DNA of 53,141 bases, from assembly GCA_944393685.1 (NCBI GenBank), contig CALYAW010000009.1, positions 1 to 53,141 of the forward strand, in the 5' to 3' direction. The first letter of the stretch is position 1; each line of letters begins with the position of its first letter. This DNA is from an uncultured Alphaproteobacteria bacterium. GTDB taxonomy: Bacteria > Pseudomonadota > Alphaproteobacteria > RF32 > CAG-239. Below the pieces are notes generated by a model. It saw nothing but the letters and a program-made list of their open reading frames with translations, did no database searches and had not been told where the DNA came from. A program made the translations under genes and the position numbers. This document shows positions 36,889-46,170 of the stretch, piece after piece.

Positions 36889-38494
36889 CGGCTTGGTGTT
36901 TTCCCGTTCTTTCTGGAATTTCAGAAATTGCCATGGCAATTTTGAAAATCTCGGTTAGCATTAAAAGCGGATCATTGTTTAAATCCGTCTGACTATAGCG
37001 TTCCAGATAGACCCGGATGGTCGCTCCGGAAGATCCTGTTCCTGAAAGACGATAGACAATTCTTGAACCATCATTGAAACGTACAATTAACCCATTTTTG
37101 GTAGAACTGTGGTCAACCGGATCTTCATATACAAAGGCGCCGGCGCTGGTAACTGTATAGCCTTCAATTTCTTTTCCGCAAAGTTCAGGCAGGCGAGCTT
37201 CTAAATCTTCCATCATCTTGTCGGCAACGCTTGTCTCAACTCCTTCAAAATCAAAACGCATATAGTAGCTACGCCCATATTTTTGCCAATGCTCGTGCGT
37301 TATTTGTTCAACAGACTTTCCCGTTGCTGCAATAATGTTGAGCCAGAACAGTACGGCCCATATACCATCTTTTTCACGAATGTGAGACGAACCCGTGCCA
37401 AAACTTTCTTCTCCGCAGAAAGTAATCCTTTTCGAATCCATCAAATTAACAAAGTATTTCCATCCGGTCGGAACTTCATAATAGCCAATACCTTGTTCTT
37501 TGGCAACTCGTTCAACCGCTGTTGAGGTTGCAGCGGATTTGGCAACACCGTAAATGCCTCCTTTGTATGCCGGTATCAGCTTGAAATTGTCCGTAATGAT
37601 GGCAAGAGAATCGCTTGGTGTTACGAAGAAACTTTTGCCCAGTATCATATTCCTGTCGCCGTCTCCGTCGTTGGCTGCTCCAAAATCAGCCGCTTTTTTA
37701 GAAAACATAAAGTTGACTAATTCTTTGGCATAAACCAAATTCGGATCTGGGTGAAGACCTCCAAAGTCAGGAAGAGGTTTATAGTTGACAACCGATCCTG
37801 TCGGCGCTCCAAGTATTTCTTCAAAAATCTTTTTTGCATAGGGACCGGTAACCGCATTCATGGCGTCAAAACGCATCGTAAAACCTTTCTCAAACAATCT
37901 GCGGATTGCTGGAAAGTCAAAAATATTTTGCATCATTTCAACATAATCTTTTACCGGATCAATAATTTCGATTTGCATGCCACATATGTCTTGAGTGCCA
38001 AGTTCTGAAAGATCTATATCTGGAATGTCGCAAATTTTGTATTCTTTGATGTTTAATGTTTCTTGATATATTTTATCGCTAATTGAGCTTGGAATTTGAC
38101 CACCGCTCGCGTTTGAATATTTTATGCCAAAATCACCATTTTCTCCGCCGGGATTGTGTGAGGCGGAGAGAATAAAACCTCCGTCTGCTTTATTCTTGAG
38201 GATAACATTAGAGCCTGCTGGTGTTGACATAAAGCCGTTTTGCCCGATTATTAACTTCGATACACCGTTGGCTGCAGCCATTTTTATAATTTTTTGGATG
38301 GCTTTGTCATTATAGAAACGACCATCGCCTCCTACAACAAATGTCTTTCCTTTTAGGTCGCCAATCACATTGAAGATACTTTGCATGAAATTTTCAACGT
38401 AATTGGGTTGAAGAACAACTTTGGACTTACGGCGTAAGCCCGCGGTTCCCATCTTTTGATCGGTATAAGGAACTGTTGTAACGGTTTTTATCAT
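36875..38494 (-). CDS. pgm: Alpha-D-glucose phosphomutase (PGM1 type)
   Basis: A 539-residue phosphohexomutase interconverting glucose-1-phosphate and glucose-6-phosphate. The active serine is in 'LSASHNPGG' near residue 110, the metal loop 'DGDGDRN' near 265, the sugar loop 'GEESFG' near 350, and the phosphate loop 'RLSGTGSSGAT' near 485. These match the eukaryote-like PGM1 branch. AAAGGA lies 7 nt before the ATG. Glucose-1-phosphate feeds UDP-glucose and hence Ugd at 6.1 kb. It heads the run into GH114-fliQR-flhB-cckA-hdaA. Confidence 0.95.
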   Translation of the reverse strand: MIKTVTTVPYTDQKMGTAGLRRKSKVVLQPNYVENFMQSIFNVIGDLKGKTFVVGGDGRFYNDKAIQKIIKMAAANGVSKLIIGQNGFMSTPAGSNVILKNKADGGFILSASHNPGGENGDFGIKYSNASGGQIPSSISDKIYQETLNIKEYKICDIPDIDLSELGTQDICGMQIEIIDPVKDYVEMMQNIFDFPAIRRLFEKGFTMRFDAMNAVTGPYAKKIFEEILGAPTGSVVNYKPLPDFGGLHPDPNLVYAKELVNFMFSKKAADFGAANDGDGDRNMILGKSFFVTPSDSLAIITDNFKLIPAYKGGIYGVAKSAATSTAVERVAKEQGIGYYEVPTGWKYFVNLMDSKRITFCGEESFGTGSSHIREKDGIWAVLFWLNIIAATGKSVEQITHEHWQKYGRSYYMRFDFEGVETSVADKMMEDLEARLPELCGKEIEGYTVTSAGAFVYEDPVDHSSTKNGLIVRFNDGSRIVYRLSGTGSSGATIRVYLERYSQTDLNNDPLLMLTEIFKIAMAISEIPERTGKHQADVVT

Positions 38495-38522
38495 GTTTTT
38501 TCCTTTTGTTTTAATATGTAAC

Positions 38523-38555
38523 TTATAAGCCGAAGTTTATCACTCCGGCTTATAA
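38523..38555. repeat. Inverted repeat between mipZ and pgm
   Basis: Perfect 10-bp arms TTATAAGCCG/CGGCTTATAA with a 13-nt loop. No T-run follows on the minus strand, so it is more likely an mRNA structure or protein site than an efficient terminator. Confidence 0.7.
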
Positions 38556-38586
38556 AGACAAGTCTTAAAATCAACTTATCATAGGT

Positions 38587-39387
38587 TTAAGGACAAATGA
38601 ATTCTGCAAGATTCTTAATTTCTATTTTGGCTGCTAGGTGAGATGTTGTCATGCGACGATTTAGTCCGGAAAGATTCATATCAAGGACTGTCAGTCCTTC
38701 CAGAAAAAGTTCTCGATATATTACTCTGTCTTTAAGACCGCTACAAAATCGAAAACCATAGGTCTTGCCTATTTTTTCGAGTTGTTCAAAAATGAATTCT
38801 TTATTTCGTGATCGCGTGGCTGAGATTTTATTTCCGCAGACTATCCAGTTGAGATAGTTTTTGCCGTGTGCTGCTAAGAATTTCTTTGTCTCCCATACAA
38901 AATCCGCATAGTGGCCAGGAGATTTTATGCGGTTATTGGCAATATCAATATCGGCAATGGCGCCTAAATCAATAAGACTGTCGGTCATAGGTGTAATGAG
39001 TGTGTCTGCGTATTGATGAGCTGCTTCAAACAAATAATTTTTACTTCCCGGTGTATCAATAATGATGGCATCATATCGACTTTTTATATCTAAAATTAAA
39101 TCATGAATACGATTTAAGTCTTCCGGAATACGATTATAGTCATTGGTTGGCTTAACAACGTAGTGTTCCGGGATGCCAAGATGAAGATTGTTATCAGCAC
39201 AAAAATTTTTGCGATTTTGAATGTATTTACTCAGGGAGCCTTGGCGTCCGTCAAAGTCCATGGTCGCAACGGAAAAACCTTCATTTAGCAATTTTATGGC
39301 AAGGTGCATGGCAATTGTAGATTTGCCGGTGCCTCCTTTTTCATTGCCAATTACGATAATATGTGCGGGAACTTTTGTTTCTGCCAT
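38587..39387 (-). CDS. mipZ: Division-plane positioning ATPase MipZ
   Basis: A 266-residue ParA/MinD-superfamily ATPase. The deviant Walker A 'GNEKGGTGKST' is near residue 14 and 'AIIIDTPGSKN' is Walker B. 'NWIVCGNKISATRSRNKEF' and 'GLKDRVIYRELFLEGLTVLDM' match Caulobacter MipZ, which forms a bipolar gradient from ParB and inhibits FtsZ away from midcell. FtsZ is encoded 8 kb away. The ATG overlaps the stop of the carboxypeptidase gene by 1 nt. Confidence 0.92.
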   Translation of the reverse strand: MAETKVPAHIIVIGNEKGGTGKSTIAMHLAIKLLNEGFSVATMDFDGRQGSLSKYIQNRKNFCADNNLHLGIPEHYVVKPTNDYNRIPEDLNRIHDLILDIKSRYDAIIIDTPGSKNYLFEAAHQYADTLITPMTDSLIDLGAIADIDIANNRIKSPGHYADFVWETKKFLAAHGKNYLNWIVCGNKISATRSRNKEFIFEQLEKIGKTYGFRFCSGLKDRVIYRELFLEGLTVLDMNLSGLNRRMTTSHLAAKIEIKNLAEFICP

Positions 39388-40589
39388 TATTGTTGCTCAG
39401 CCATTGCAAGTTGTTGTGTTGGATTTGATGCAATTACTATACAGGATTTATTTTCTCTTTTCAAATGATTGCATGTTTTATCCGCTTGTTTCTTTTCCAT
39501 ACCTACTAATTTGGAACGATATATTATGGCGGCTCCTTTGGCGGTTGCTTCTATATCAATCTGAGCATTTTTTATATAACTGTTTTTTAGACCTCTGCGG
39601 ATTTGAAGTGCATAATTACGAGCCTTAGCGTAGTTGGAAAAGGCTCCGACCTGTATACCCCAAGTCGCATTGTCTATAGATTCTGATTTTGATGCTAAAT
39701 CTGCTTCTTTTTCTGCTGTTTGCATCGTTGTTTCCGCATATAAAACAGGCTTCTCAATAGTGTCTGCAAGAGCTAACTTTTGTAAGCCATTGGTCATAAG
39801 CGAGGCTACTTTGCGATCTCGTTGTTTGAGGGTGTTATGCCCCATCGTAACTGCAATTACACGATTTCCATTCTGTTCGGCTGAAGTAACAATGTTGTAA
39901 CCGGCTGCATTGGTAAAACCTGTTTTCATGCCGTCTGCTCCCTTAAATGTTTTGAGCAGATGGTTGTGTGTGTACATTTTGCGGCCTTGCCATGTAAAAC
40001 TTTTGGTTGAAAATAATTTATAGTATTGAGGGTAATGATGATATACTGCTGCGCCAAGAATTGCCATGTCGCGAGCCGTCGTCTTTTGAGCGCGATTGGG
40101 TAGACCGGAAGCGTTCTTGAAAGTTGTATTTTTCATACCGAGTTCGCGAGCAACTTTGGTCATGGTATTGGCAAAGTTTTCTTCGCTATAACCAATTCCT
40201 TCTGCTAAAACCGTAGCGCAGTCATTGGCTGATTTGACAATTAATGCCATAACAGCATCGTGCACAGTGATGTAGGATCCTGGTTTTAGTCCAAGGCGAG
40301 AAGGTGAACGATTGGCCGCCGTTCGCGAGACTTTTAGTTTATCGGTCATTTTCAGACGTCCGCTTTCCAGTTCTCCAAATGTAATGTAAAGAGTCATTAA
40401 TTTGGTCAGCGAAGCCGGATAGCGCAGTTCGTCAGCGTTATTTGAGGAAAGAACTTTACCCGTGTTGGCGTCAATTATTATAGAGGATTGTGTGCGTGCA
40501 GCCTGTGCCGTTGATTGCACACAAAGGCTAAAAGCAATTATAAGAACGAATTTTCCGAATAAGGAATAAAATTTAGAAAAAGGTTTCAT
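39387..40589 (-). CDS. D-alanyl-D-alanine carboxypeptidase (S11) with SPOR domain
   Basis: A 400-residue exported penicillin-binding enzyme. The signal peptide spans about 1-30 ('AQA' cleavage). The three active-site motifs are 'SLTK' near 60, 'SAND' near 119 and 'KTGFT' near 222. The C-terminal about 90 residues are a SPOR domain ('WGIQVGAFSNYAKARNYA'), which binds denuded septal glycan. It removes the terminal D-Ala from pentapeptides, probably at the division site. Translational coupling to mipZ supports a division role. Confidence 0.93.
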   Translation of the reverse strand: MKPFSKFYSLFGKFVLIIAFSLCVQSTAQAARTQSSIIIDANTGKVLSSNNADELRYPASLTKLMTLYITFGELESGRLKMTDKLKVSRTAANRSPSRLGLKPGSYITVHDAVMALIVKSANDCATVLAEGIGYSEENFANTMTKVARELGMKNTTFKNASGLPNRAQKTTARDMAILGAAVYHHYPQYYKLFSTKSFTWQGRKMYTHNHLLKTFKGADGMKTGFTNAAGYNIVTSAEQNGNRVIAVTMGHNTLKQRDRKVASLMTNGLQKLALADTIEKPVLYAETTMQTAEKEADLASKSESIDNATWGIQVGAFSNYAKARNYALQIRRGLKNSYIKNAQIDIEATAKGAAIIYRSKLVGMEKKQADKTCNHLKRENKSCIVIASNPTQQLAMAEQQ

Positions 40590-40719
40590 TGCTTGGACTC
40601 TTGGACTTCTGTTTACGACCTATTTCTTCCAGACTACTCGGAAAAAGAAAATAAATTATTAATTTGAAACATGAATTTGCCTCGAAAATAAAAAAATTTT
40701 TTTGAGTTAATTTTTTAGC

Positions 40720-40748
40720 TTGACTTTGTTTGTTATTCTTTGTAGAAG
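40720..40748 (+). promoter_or_regulatory. Promoter for tRNA-His
   Basis: TTGACT-N17-TAGAAG ends 17 nt before the tRNA 5' end. Confidence 0.6.
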
Positions 40749-40765
40749 TTTGGTGATTGTTTGAT

Positions 40766-40843
40766 GGCGGATTTAGCTCAGTTGGTTAGAGCGCTGGTTT
40801 GTGGTACCAGATGTCGTGAGTTCGAGTCTCATAATCCGCCCCA
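40766..40843 (+). tRNA. tRNA-His (anticodon GTG), CCA encoded
   Basis: A 78-nt tRNA including the genomic G-1. The 8-bp acceptor GGCGGATT/AATCCGCC contains the G-1:C73 pair diagnostic of histidine tRNA. The anticodon stem CTGGT/ACCAG closes a TTGTGGT loop (anticodon GTG). CCA is encoded. Confidence 0.97.
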
Positions 40844-40853
40844 TAATAAATAT

Positions 40854-40876
40854 GCCTCCTTTAGGAGGCTTTTTTT
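40854..40876 (+). terminator. Terminator of tRNA-His
   Basis: GCCTCC-TTTA-GGAGGC followed by T7, 10 nt after the tRNA. Confidence 0.92.
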
Positions 40877-40901
40877 ATGCTTGAAGCTCTTTTGTTTATA
40901 G

Positions 40902-40936
40902 AAAAATGAAGAGAGCTCTCGGAAGAGAGCTCTCTT
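40902..40936 (-). terminator. Terminator of adhE
   Basis: A 10-bp stem AAGAGAGCTC/GAGCTCTCTT with an 8-nt loop is followed on the minus strand by CATTTTTC, about 45 bp after the adhE stop. Confidence 0.75.
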
Positions 40937-40978
40937 ATTGTTTGCTTTATGAAAAACAAAATTTATTGAAGATGTTTA

Positions 40979-43603
40979 TTATATTTTGCCCTCATAGGCT
41001 TTGAGATAAATTTCTTCAATTTCTTTAATCAGCGGATAACGCGGATTGGCTCCGGTACACTGATCATCAAAAGCAAGTTCTGAAAGTTCGCTTAGTCCGG
41101 ATTTGAATTTTTGTTCGTCTACACCGGCCTCGCGAATAGACATCGGAATGCCAATATCTTTTTTGAGCTTTTGGATTGCTTTTATTAAGTTTTTGACTTT
41201 TTCATCATCATTTTTGCCGCCAAGATTAAGCATTTCGGCAATTTCGGCATAGCGCCGTTTGGCCTCAGGGTAATGATATTGCGAAAATATTCCCTGCTTG
41301 GTTGGTTTGTCACTGGCGTTAAAGTCTATTACTTGACAAATTAGCATGGCATTGGCAACACCGTGAGCAATGCCGTATGCACTGCCTAGTTTGTGAGCTA
41401 AAGAGTGGCATACTCCTAAAAAGGCCTGTGCAAAACAGATGCCTGCCATGGTTGCCGCGTAATGCATGTTTTCACGAGCTTGCGGATTGTTGGCTCCGTC
41501 GTTTACCGATTTGGATAAATTAGCAAAAATCATCTGAATTGCTTCTTTGGCAATTCCTTGCGTGAATGGTGTTGCTAAAATGGAAACATAGGCTTCAAGC
41601 GCATGAGTTAGAGAATCTATTCCTGATGCTGCGGCAAGTCCACGCGGCATGGTTTTGACCAGGTCAGGATCAATAATTGCCATGTTGGGGGTTAAAGCAT
41701 AGTCAGCAATGGGATATTTGATGTGTGTTTGCGAATCGGTAATAACGGCAAACGGTGTTACTTCCGAACCAGTACCAGATGTGGTCGGTATGGCAACCAT
41801 GGTTGCCTTACTGCCAAGCTCAGGGAAGGTGCAAATACGTTTGCGGATATCCATAAAACGCATGGCTAAGTCATGGAATGATACCTCCGGATGTTCGTAC
41901 ATTAACCAGACAATTTTGGCCGCATCCATCGGAGAACCTCCTCCTAGCGCAATAATAACATCTGGTTCTAAATTACGGACAATTTTGAGCGCATTTTCAA
42001 TTGTTTCCGTATCAGGATCCGGATTAACATTGGAGAATATTTGATAGGCAATGTCGAGTTCTTCCAGAACACTGGTTATTTTGTCCGTGTAGCCAAGTCC
42101 AAAAAGCGGTTTGTCTGTGATAATGAAGGCTTTTTTGTGACCTTTGAGTTCTCGTAAGGCAAAACCTGTGGCGCCTTGTTTAAAATATATTTTTGGCGGA
42201 ACTCTAAACCACAACATATTTTCTCTTCTTTCTGCTACTGTTTTGATATTAACCAAGTGTTTTACTCCTACGTTTTCGCTGGCAGCGTTGCCACCCCAAG
42301 AACCACAACCCAAAGTAAGGGAGGGATCCAATCTGAAATTGTATAAATCACCAATACCGCCTTGTGAAGCCGGTGTGTTTATCAGAATACGGCCGGTGTC
42401 AAGTTGATCGCTAAAATGTTTGATACGATCTTCATTATGTTCTGCCGTATAAAGAACAGATGTATGGCCGCGGCCGGCAAAATGAATAAGTTCAGCGGCA
42501 TCCGAAACCGCGTCTTCAAAAGTGGAGGCCTTATACATTGCCAAAACCGGGGATAGTTTTTCATAAGAAAAAGGTTCTTCGGGACCGATATTAGAAACTT
42601 CTCCAATAAGGACTTTGGTTTCTGCTGGAACTTTTATGTCAGCAAGAGCTGCAATCTTATGTGCCGGTTGACCGACAATGGCCGAGTTTAATTTTCCGTC
42701 CTGGATGATTGTTTTAGATAATTTTTCTTTTTCTTTTTTATTCAAGATATAGGCACCGCGATATTCAAACTCTTCTTTAACTTTGTCATAAATATCTTTG
42801 TGTACAATAACGGATTGTTCTGAGGCGCAAATCATTCCGTTGTCAAAAGTTTTACTCATCAGAATTGAGCTAACGGCCATTTTAATGTCTGCGGTTTCAT
42901 CTATGATTGCAGGTGTGTTGCCGGCGCCAACACCTAAAGCTGGCTTGCCGGAGCTGTATGCCGCTTTGACCATGCCTGGGCCGCCGGTGGCAAGAATCAT
43001 CGCTATTCCTTCGTGACTCATAAGGTGTTGAGTCAATTCAATCGAAGGTTCATCAATCCAGCCGATAATGTGTTCGGGAGCTCCGGCTTTAACGGCCGCT
43101 TCCAAAAGTAGTTTAGCTGTGTATATGGTCGATTTTTTTGCTCGGGGATGAGGTGAAAAAATAATGCCGTTGCGTGTCTTGAGTGCAATTAATGTTTTAA
43201 AAATAGTTGTGGAAGTCGGATTGGTCGTCGGAATTACTCCGGCAATAACACCTACGGGTTCTGCAACTTTGGTATAGCCATTAGTTGGGTCTTGTTCTAT
43301 TACTCCGCAGGTTTTGGCACAACGGTATTTATTATAGATTTCTTCTGCGGCAAAGTGGTTTTTTATGACCTTGTCTTCTACTACGCCCATGCCTGTTTCT
43401 TCTACCGTCATTTTGGCCAATGGTATACGGGCATCATTGGCTGCCAAGGCTACGGCTGCAAAAATTTTATCAACCTGTTCTTGTGTGTAGGTTGCAAATA
43501 CTTCTTGTGCCGTTTTAACTCGGTCAATCACAACATTTAAATCATCAATCGTACATATTCCCTGAGGCGTTACCGCTTCGGGGTTTGCTTTCTTCAATTT
43601 CAT
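40979..43603 (-). CDS. adhE: Bifunctional acetaldehyde-CoA/alcohol dehydrogenase
   Basis: An 874-residue fermentative enzyme reducing acetyl-CoA to acetaldehyde and then ethanol. The N-terminal aldehyde dehydrogenase half has the catalytic cysteine in 'GMICASEQS' near residue 260. The C-terminal iron-dependent alcohol dehydrogenase half has '[12 protein letters not shown]', '[14 protein letters not shown]' and the metal histidines in '[16 protein letters not shown]'. Length matches E. coli AdhE (about 890), which forms long filaments (spirosomes). AGGAG precedes ATG by 10 nt. With HydG it implies mixed fermentation with ethanol and possibly hydrogen. Confidence 0.97.
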   Translation of the reverse strand: MKLKKANPEAVTPQGICTIDDLNVVIDRVKTAQEVFATYTQEQVDKIFAAVALAANDARIPLAKMTVEETGMGVVEDKVIKNHFAAEEIYNKYRCAKTCGVIEQDPTNGYTKVAEPVGVIAGVIPTTNPTSTTIFKTLIALKTRNGIIFSPHPRAKKSTIYTAKLLLEAAVKAGAPEHIIGWIDEPSIELTQHLMSHEGIAMILATGGPGMVKAAYSSGKPALGVGAGNTPAIIDETADIKMAVSSILMSKTFDNGMICASEQSVIVHKDIYDKVKEEFEYRGAYILNKKEKEKLSKTIIQDGKLNSAIVGQPAHKIAALADIKVPAETKVLIGEVSNIGPEEPFSYEKLSPVLAMYKASTFEDAVSDAAELIHFAGRGHTSVLYTAEHNEDRIKHFSDQLDTGRILINTPASQGGIGDLYNFRLDPSLTLGCGSWGGNAASENVGVKHLVNIKTVAERRENMLWFRVPPKIYFKQGATGFALRELKGHKKAFIITDKPLFGLGYTDKITSVLEELDIAYQIFSNVNPDPDTETIENALKIVRNLEPDVIIALGGGSPMDAAKIVWLMYEHPEVSFHDLAMRFMDIRKRICTFPELGSKATMVAIPTTSGTGSEVTPFAVITDSQTHIKYPIADYALTPNMAIIDPDLVKTMPRGLAAASGIDSLTHALEAYVSILATPFTQGIAKEAIQMIFANLSKSVNDGANNPQARENMHYAATMAGICFAQAFLGVCHSLAHKLGSAYGIAHGVANAMLICQVIDFNASDKPTKQGIFSQYHYPEAKRRYAEIAEMLNLGGKNDDEKVKNLIKAIQKLKKDIGIPMSIREAGVDEQKFKSGLSELSELAFDDQCTGANPRYPLIKEIEEIYLKAYEGKI

Positions 43604-43685
43604 ATTTTTTCATCTCCTATTAATATGCCCTAAAACACTTACTGGGGCACAAAACGACAGTATCTTATCACAGAAAAAGCAAAAG

Positions 43686-43705
43686 AATCGTTAATTTTAA
43701 CGATT
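43686..43705. repeat. 20-bp near-palindrome at the 3' end of the coiled-coil gene
   Basis: AATCGTTAA-TT-TTAACGATT, overlapping the stop codon at 43697. It could be a weak terminator stem or a protein-binding site in the adhE upstream region. Confidence 0.5.
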
Positions 43706-44146
43706 ACGACGGCTTTTACGGCGCTCTATTCTTTCTTGAATTTTGCGAGCTCGTTCATCTGCTCGCTCTTGAGCTTTTTTTTGAAAGCGGCTGAGATTTT
43801 CTTGTTTTATGATTGCATTTTCTTTTTGTTTTTGGACTGCTTGAATATCTTCTTCAATCGCTTCTTTTTGGAATCGGGATGCGCGTTCTTCACGCTCTTT
43901 GATCTTTTCTTGTTCTTTCCTTGCCCGCTCTTCCGCACGTTCTATCGCTTTTTTGCGAAAGCGGGTGGTGGCATTCTTTTTTTGCTCTTCAAAGGCTTGT
44001 TCTTTGGCTAGACGTTTTTGCTCTTTAGCGGTGAGAATTTGTTCTTCGGCTGTGGCACCTGTGAGAGAGACTGTTTCTTGGGCGTGAAGTATAAACGGAG
44101 TGAGTACTGATGTTGCTGCTATGATACCGCATAGATATATTTTCAT
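43697..44146 (-). CDS. Secreted, highly charged coiled-coil protein
   Basis: A 149-residue protein I cannot name. A signal peptide (about 1-22, ending 'LHAQ') precedes an almost continuous Lys/Arg/Glu helix. The motif 'RFxKKAxERAxERARKxQExI' occurs near residues 62 and 122, so it is an internal duplication. It is probably periplasmic. Charge pattern resembles a stalk, spacer or peptidoglycan-binding helix, but composition alone supports no function. It is transcribed towards adhE, 93 nt upstream of that gene. Confidence 0.7.
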   Translation of the reverse strand: MKIYLCGIIAATSVLTPFILHAQETVSLTGATAEEQILTAKEQKRLAKEQAFEEQKKNATTRFRKKAIERAEERARKEQEKIKEREERASRFQKEAIEEDIQAVQKQKENAIIKQENLSRFQKKAQERADERARKIQERIERRKSRRNR

Positions 44147-44266
44147 TTACGTCTCCTAGGTAAACAGATTACCTTTCTATTTATAAATTATTTTTTTGAA
44201 AACAACAAGTTGACTGTTTGGCAATTGGTGATAAAGTTCGAAAAAACTGTTTAGAGGAATGCTAGG

Positions 44267-44662
44267 ATGAAACGTATAGCTGCTGCTTTGTTGGTTAAAA
44301 ATGGAAAATTGTTTATTGCTAAGCGCCCAGAAGGAAAAACTTTGGCTCATTATTGGGAATTTCCAGGTGGAAAACAGGAAGAAGGGGAAACTCTTCAGCA
44401 AACTTTACAGCGAGAATTGCAAGAAGAGCTTGGTATTGAAACTATTGTCGGCGATTTTTTTATGCAGTCTATATATGATTATGATTTCGGACAGGTGCAG
44501 ATTAATTGTTTTTGGGTAAAATTGTGTGATGAAACTGCTTTTGTGTGCTCAAATGAACATGAGGATACCGCTTGGATTGATTTGAATGAATTAAAAAATT
44601 ATCGTTTTGCTCCGGCTGATGTGGCAATCGTAAAGGCTTTGGAAAAAATTGGCAAAATATAA
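44267..44662 (+). CDS. Nudix hydrolase, MutT-like (8-oxo-dGTP diphosphatase)
   Basis: A 131-residue enzyme. The Nudix box is complete: 'GGKQEEGETLQQTLQRELQEELGI' pattern at about 36-59, with catalytic glutamates in RELQEEL. The N-terminal 'IAAALLVKNGKLFIAKRPEG' and 'WEFPGGK' match MutT, which hydrolyses oxidised dGTP to prevent A-to-C changes. GAGG lies upstream of ATG. Other purine-nucleotide substrates are possible. Confidence 0.88.
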   Translation: MKRIAAALLVKNGKLFIAKRPEGKTLAHYWEFPGGKQEEGETLQQTLQRELQEELGIETIVGDFFMQSIYDYDFGQVQINCFWVKLCDETAFVCSNEHEDTAWIDLNELKNYRFAPADVAIVKALEKIGKI

Positions 44663-44777
44663 CTTCCTATTTACGGGGTTTTATAGATATTTATGTTGTA
44701 GCCAAAGATAGAGCTAATAATCATCTCTTTTGCTTTTATATCTTGGATATATAACAAAAAAGCAAAAGGAGATGAAA

Positions 44778-45167
44778 ATGATAGGTGCTGTTGGTTTTTC
44801 ACCTTCGTTTTTTTCGGTGGCGGGAAATGTTTCAAATATAGGCAATGGTGTTTCGACATCAACGTCTGTCATTTCCTCTTCGTCATTGGTGGAAACAGGC
44901 GGATTAACTAAGGAAGGTGTGGCTTTTTTAGCATTGTTGGCGATGGCTGACGATGAGGAAAAAAAACTTACCCTGGCGCAGCGTATGGCTTTGCTTGCCG
45001 TACTTTTGGGTGCGGTTGAGCATACAAATTTGCTCAATATAAATACTTTTTCCATGAGTATGAGCGCTTCTGTGGATTCATCTGGAATGTTGTTGGGATA
45101 CGAATCTTCGGGAGCTTCTGTTTCAGCCTCACCAGTTGTAGGAGCTTTGTTTAACGCCAGTATATAG
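44778..45167 (+). CDS. Unrecognised 129-residue Ser-rich protein
   Basis: I do not recognise this protein. A Gly/Ser/Thr/Val-rich N-terminus ('GNVSNIGNGVSTSTSVISSSS') leads to a helical core ('EGVAFLALLAMADDEEKKLTLAQRMALLAVLLGAVE') and a second Ser-rich tail. There is no signal peptide. AAAGGAG sits 6 nt before the ATG at 44778, and an overlapping minus-strand frame has no such site. It lies 70 nt before another unknown gene and may share its transcript. The low-complexity arms around a hydrophobic helix could suit a granule or membrane-surface protein; this is speculation. Confidence 0.6.
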   Translation: MIGAVGFSPSFFSVAGNVSNIGNGVSTSTSVISSSSLVETGGLTKEGVAFLALLAMADDEEKKLTLAQRMALLAVLLGAVEHTNLLNINTFSMSMSASVDSSGMLLGYESSGASVSASPVVGALFNASI

Positions 45168-45237
45168 GTTGGTATATTTATTTGCCAAAAGCAGATATTT
45201 TTATTATAATGAGATTATCTGCTGGGGAGAAGTATCT

Positions 45238-45957
45238 ATGCTGCCGACAAGTGAACAATATCAGTATATTACCGATGGAAAACAAGAGCGCTCTGCGGCC
45301 TTGGAAAAAGATCAACGTATTTATGCAAAGCCGATAAATTTAGACGGAGAGATAAGTTCATCGGCGTTGGAAAAATTGCATTATATATTAGCTCCTTTAT
45401 ATGAAAAGCAACTTGCTTTGTTGAAAAGCGGAAGGATTGGGGATGCAAAGAAAATTGAAGCGGAAATCAGCCTCTTGTTGAAAGAAAAAGCACCTGAAAC
45501 TCTAAAGGATATGTTGCCTCCAAATGCCGATAAACAAGAGCGAGACGCGCATAAAATCGTATCTTATGTGTTGGCAACAGCATTAGTTAATTATGTCAAT
45601 AAAGATATTTATGATGGTTATGCTCATGTGAGGGATAAAAGCGGAGAGGTCGTTTTACAAGAGCTTAAACCTTATGAAAAAACATTTAAAGAGTATCTTT
45701 CATATTATTTAAACCGTTTTGCAGATGGTTCGCTGACGGAAGAAGAAAAACAGCTTGTCTCTCGCAAAAAAGAAGAGAATATTCGTCTTGAACGGCAGTA
45801 TGAAAAAAATAAAAATGACGATATCATCCGCAAAAACTTTCGTAATCCTAAATCTCGTAAAAAAGCTCAAAGTGAGGCTTTGAGAAAAGGGCGTCCGCTT
45901 ACGGAAAAAGAAGTGAAAATAATGAAGCTCAAAGCCGCGGATGGAAAAGTAAAATAA
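45238..45957 (+). CDS. Unrecognised 239-residue charged helical protein
   Basis: I do not recognise this protein. It is soluble, Lys/Glu-rich and mostly helical, with a long basic C-terminus ('NPKSRKKAQSEALRKGRPLTEKEVKIMKLKAADGK'). The start at 45238 has GGGGAG upstream; the longer frame is not supported. It follows the Ser-rich gene and ends at a strong terminator. The basic tail may bind nucleic acid. Confidence 0.65.
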   Translation: MLPTSEQYQYITDGKQERSAALEKDQRIYAKPINLDGEISSSALEKLHYILAPLYEKQLALLKSGRIGDAKKIEAEISLLLKEKAPETLKDMLPPNADKQERDAHKIVSYVLATALVNYVNKDIYDGYAHVRDKSGEVVLQELKPYEKTFKEYLSYYLNRFADGSLTEEEKQLVSRKKEENIRLERQYEKNKNDDIIRKNFRNPKSRKKAQSEALRKGRPLTEKEVKIMKLKAADGKVK

Positions 45958-45992
45958 AAAAGAGCGTTACATATAAACGTAACGCTCTTTTT
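45957..45992. terminator. Bidirectional terminator
   Basis: A 14-bp arm AAAAAGAGCGTTAC and its complement flank an 8-nt loop, with T5 on both strands. Genes converge here (45238 plus, 46005 minus). Confidence 0.9.
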
Positions 45993-46004
45993 AAGAAGTG
46001 TTTT

Positions 46005-46166
46005 TTAGGAAAAGATTATTTTTTTTGTTTTTCTTTTTTTGAAAAGGCCGGATATTCCGATTTTGCTTGCCAAATCTGAAATATCAATGTTTTTCCAGTT
46101 TTGGCGGAAAAACTCTTTGTTCCTTTCCCACCTTTGAGGAGTGGCGTAGTGCTTGTATTCTTGCAT
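46005..46166 (-). CDS. Small basic protein downstream of csoR, unrecognised
   Basis: A 53-residue frame starting with 'MQEYKHYATPQRWERNK' and ending in a Lys/Arg-rich tail. It begins 4 nt after the csoR stop, so it could be translated by coupling; no ribosome binding site is visible. It would be the third gene of the metallothionein-csoR operon. It may be a real small protein or an open frame by chance. Confidence 0.4.
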   Translation of the reverse strand: MQEYKHYATPQRWERNKEFFRQNWKNIDISDLASKIGISGLFKKRKTKKIIFS

Positions 46167-46170
46167 AAAA

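Noticed and set aside
38564..38579. TTAA-N7-TTAT near the mipZ stop as a CtrA site
   Set aside because: One-base mismatch in very AT-rich sequence with no promoter context; chance is the simpler explanation.
44714..45055. Minus-strand 113-residue frame opposite the Ser-rich gene
   Set aside because: Ser/Thr-rich shadow of a biased plus-strand gene that has a well-placed AAAGGAG.
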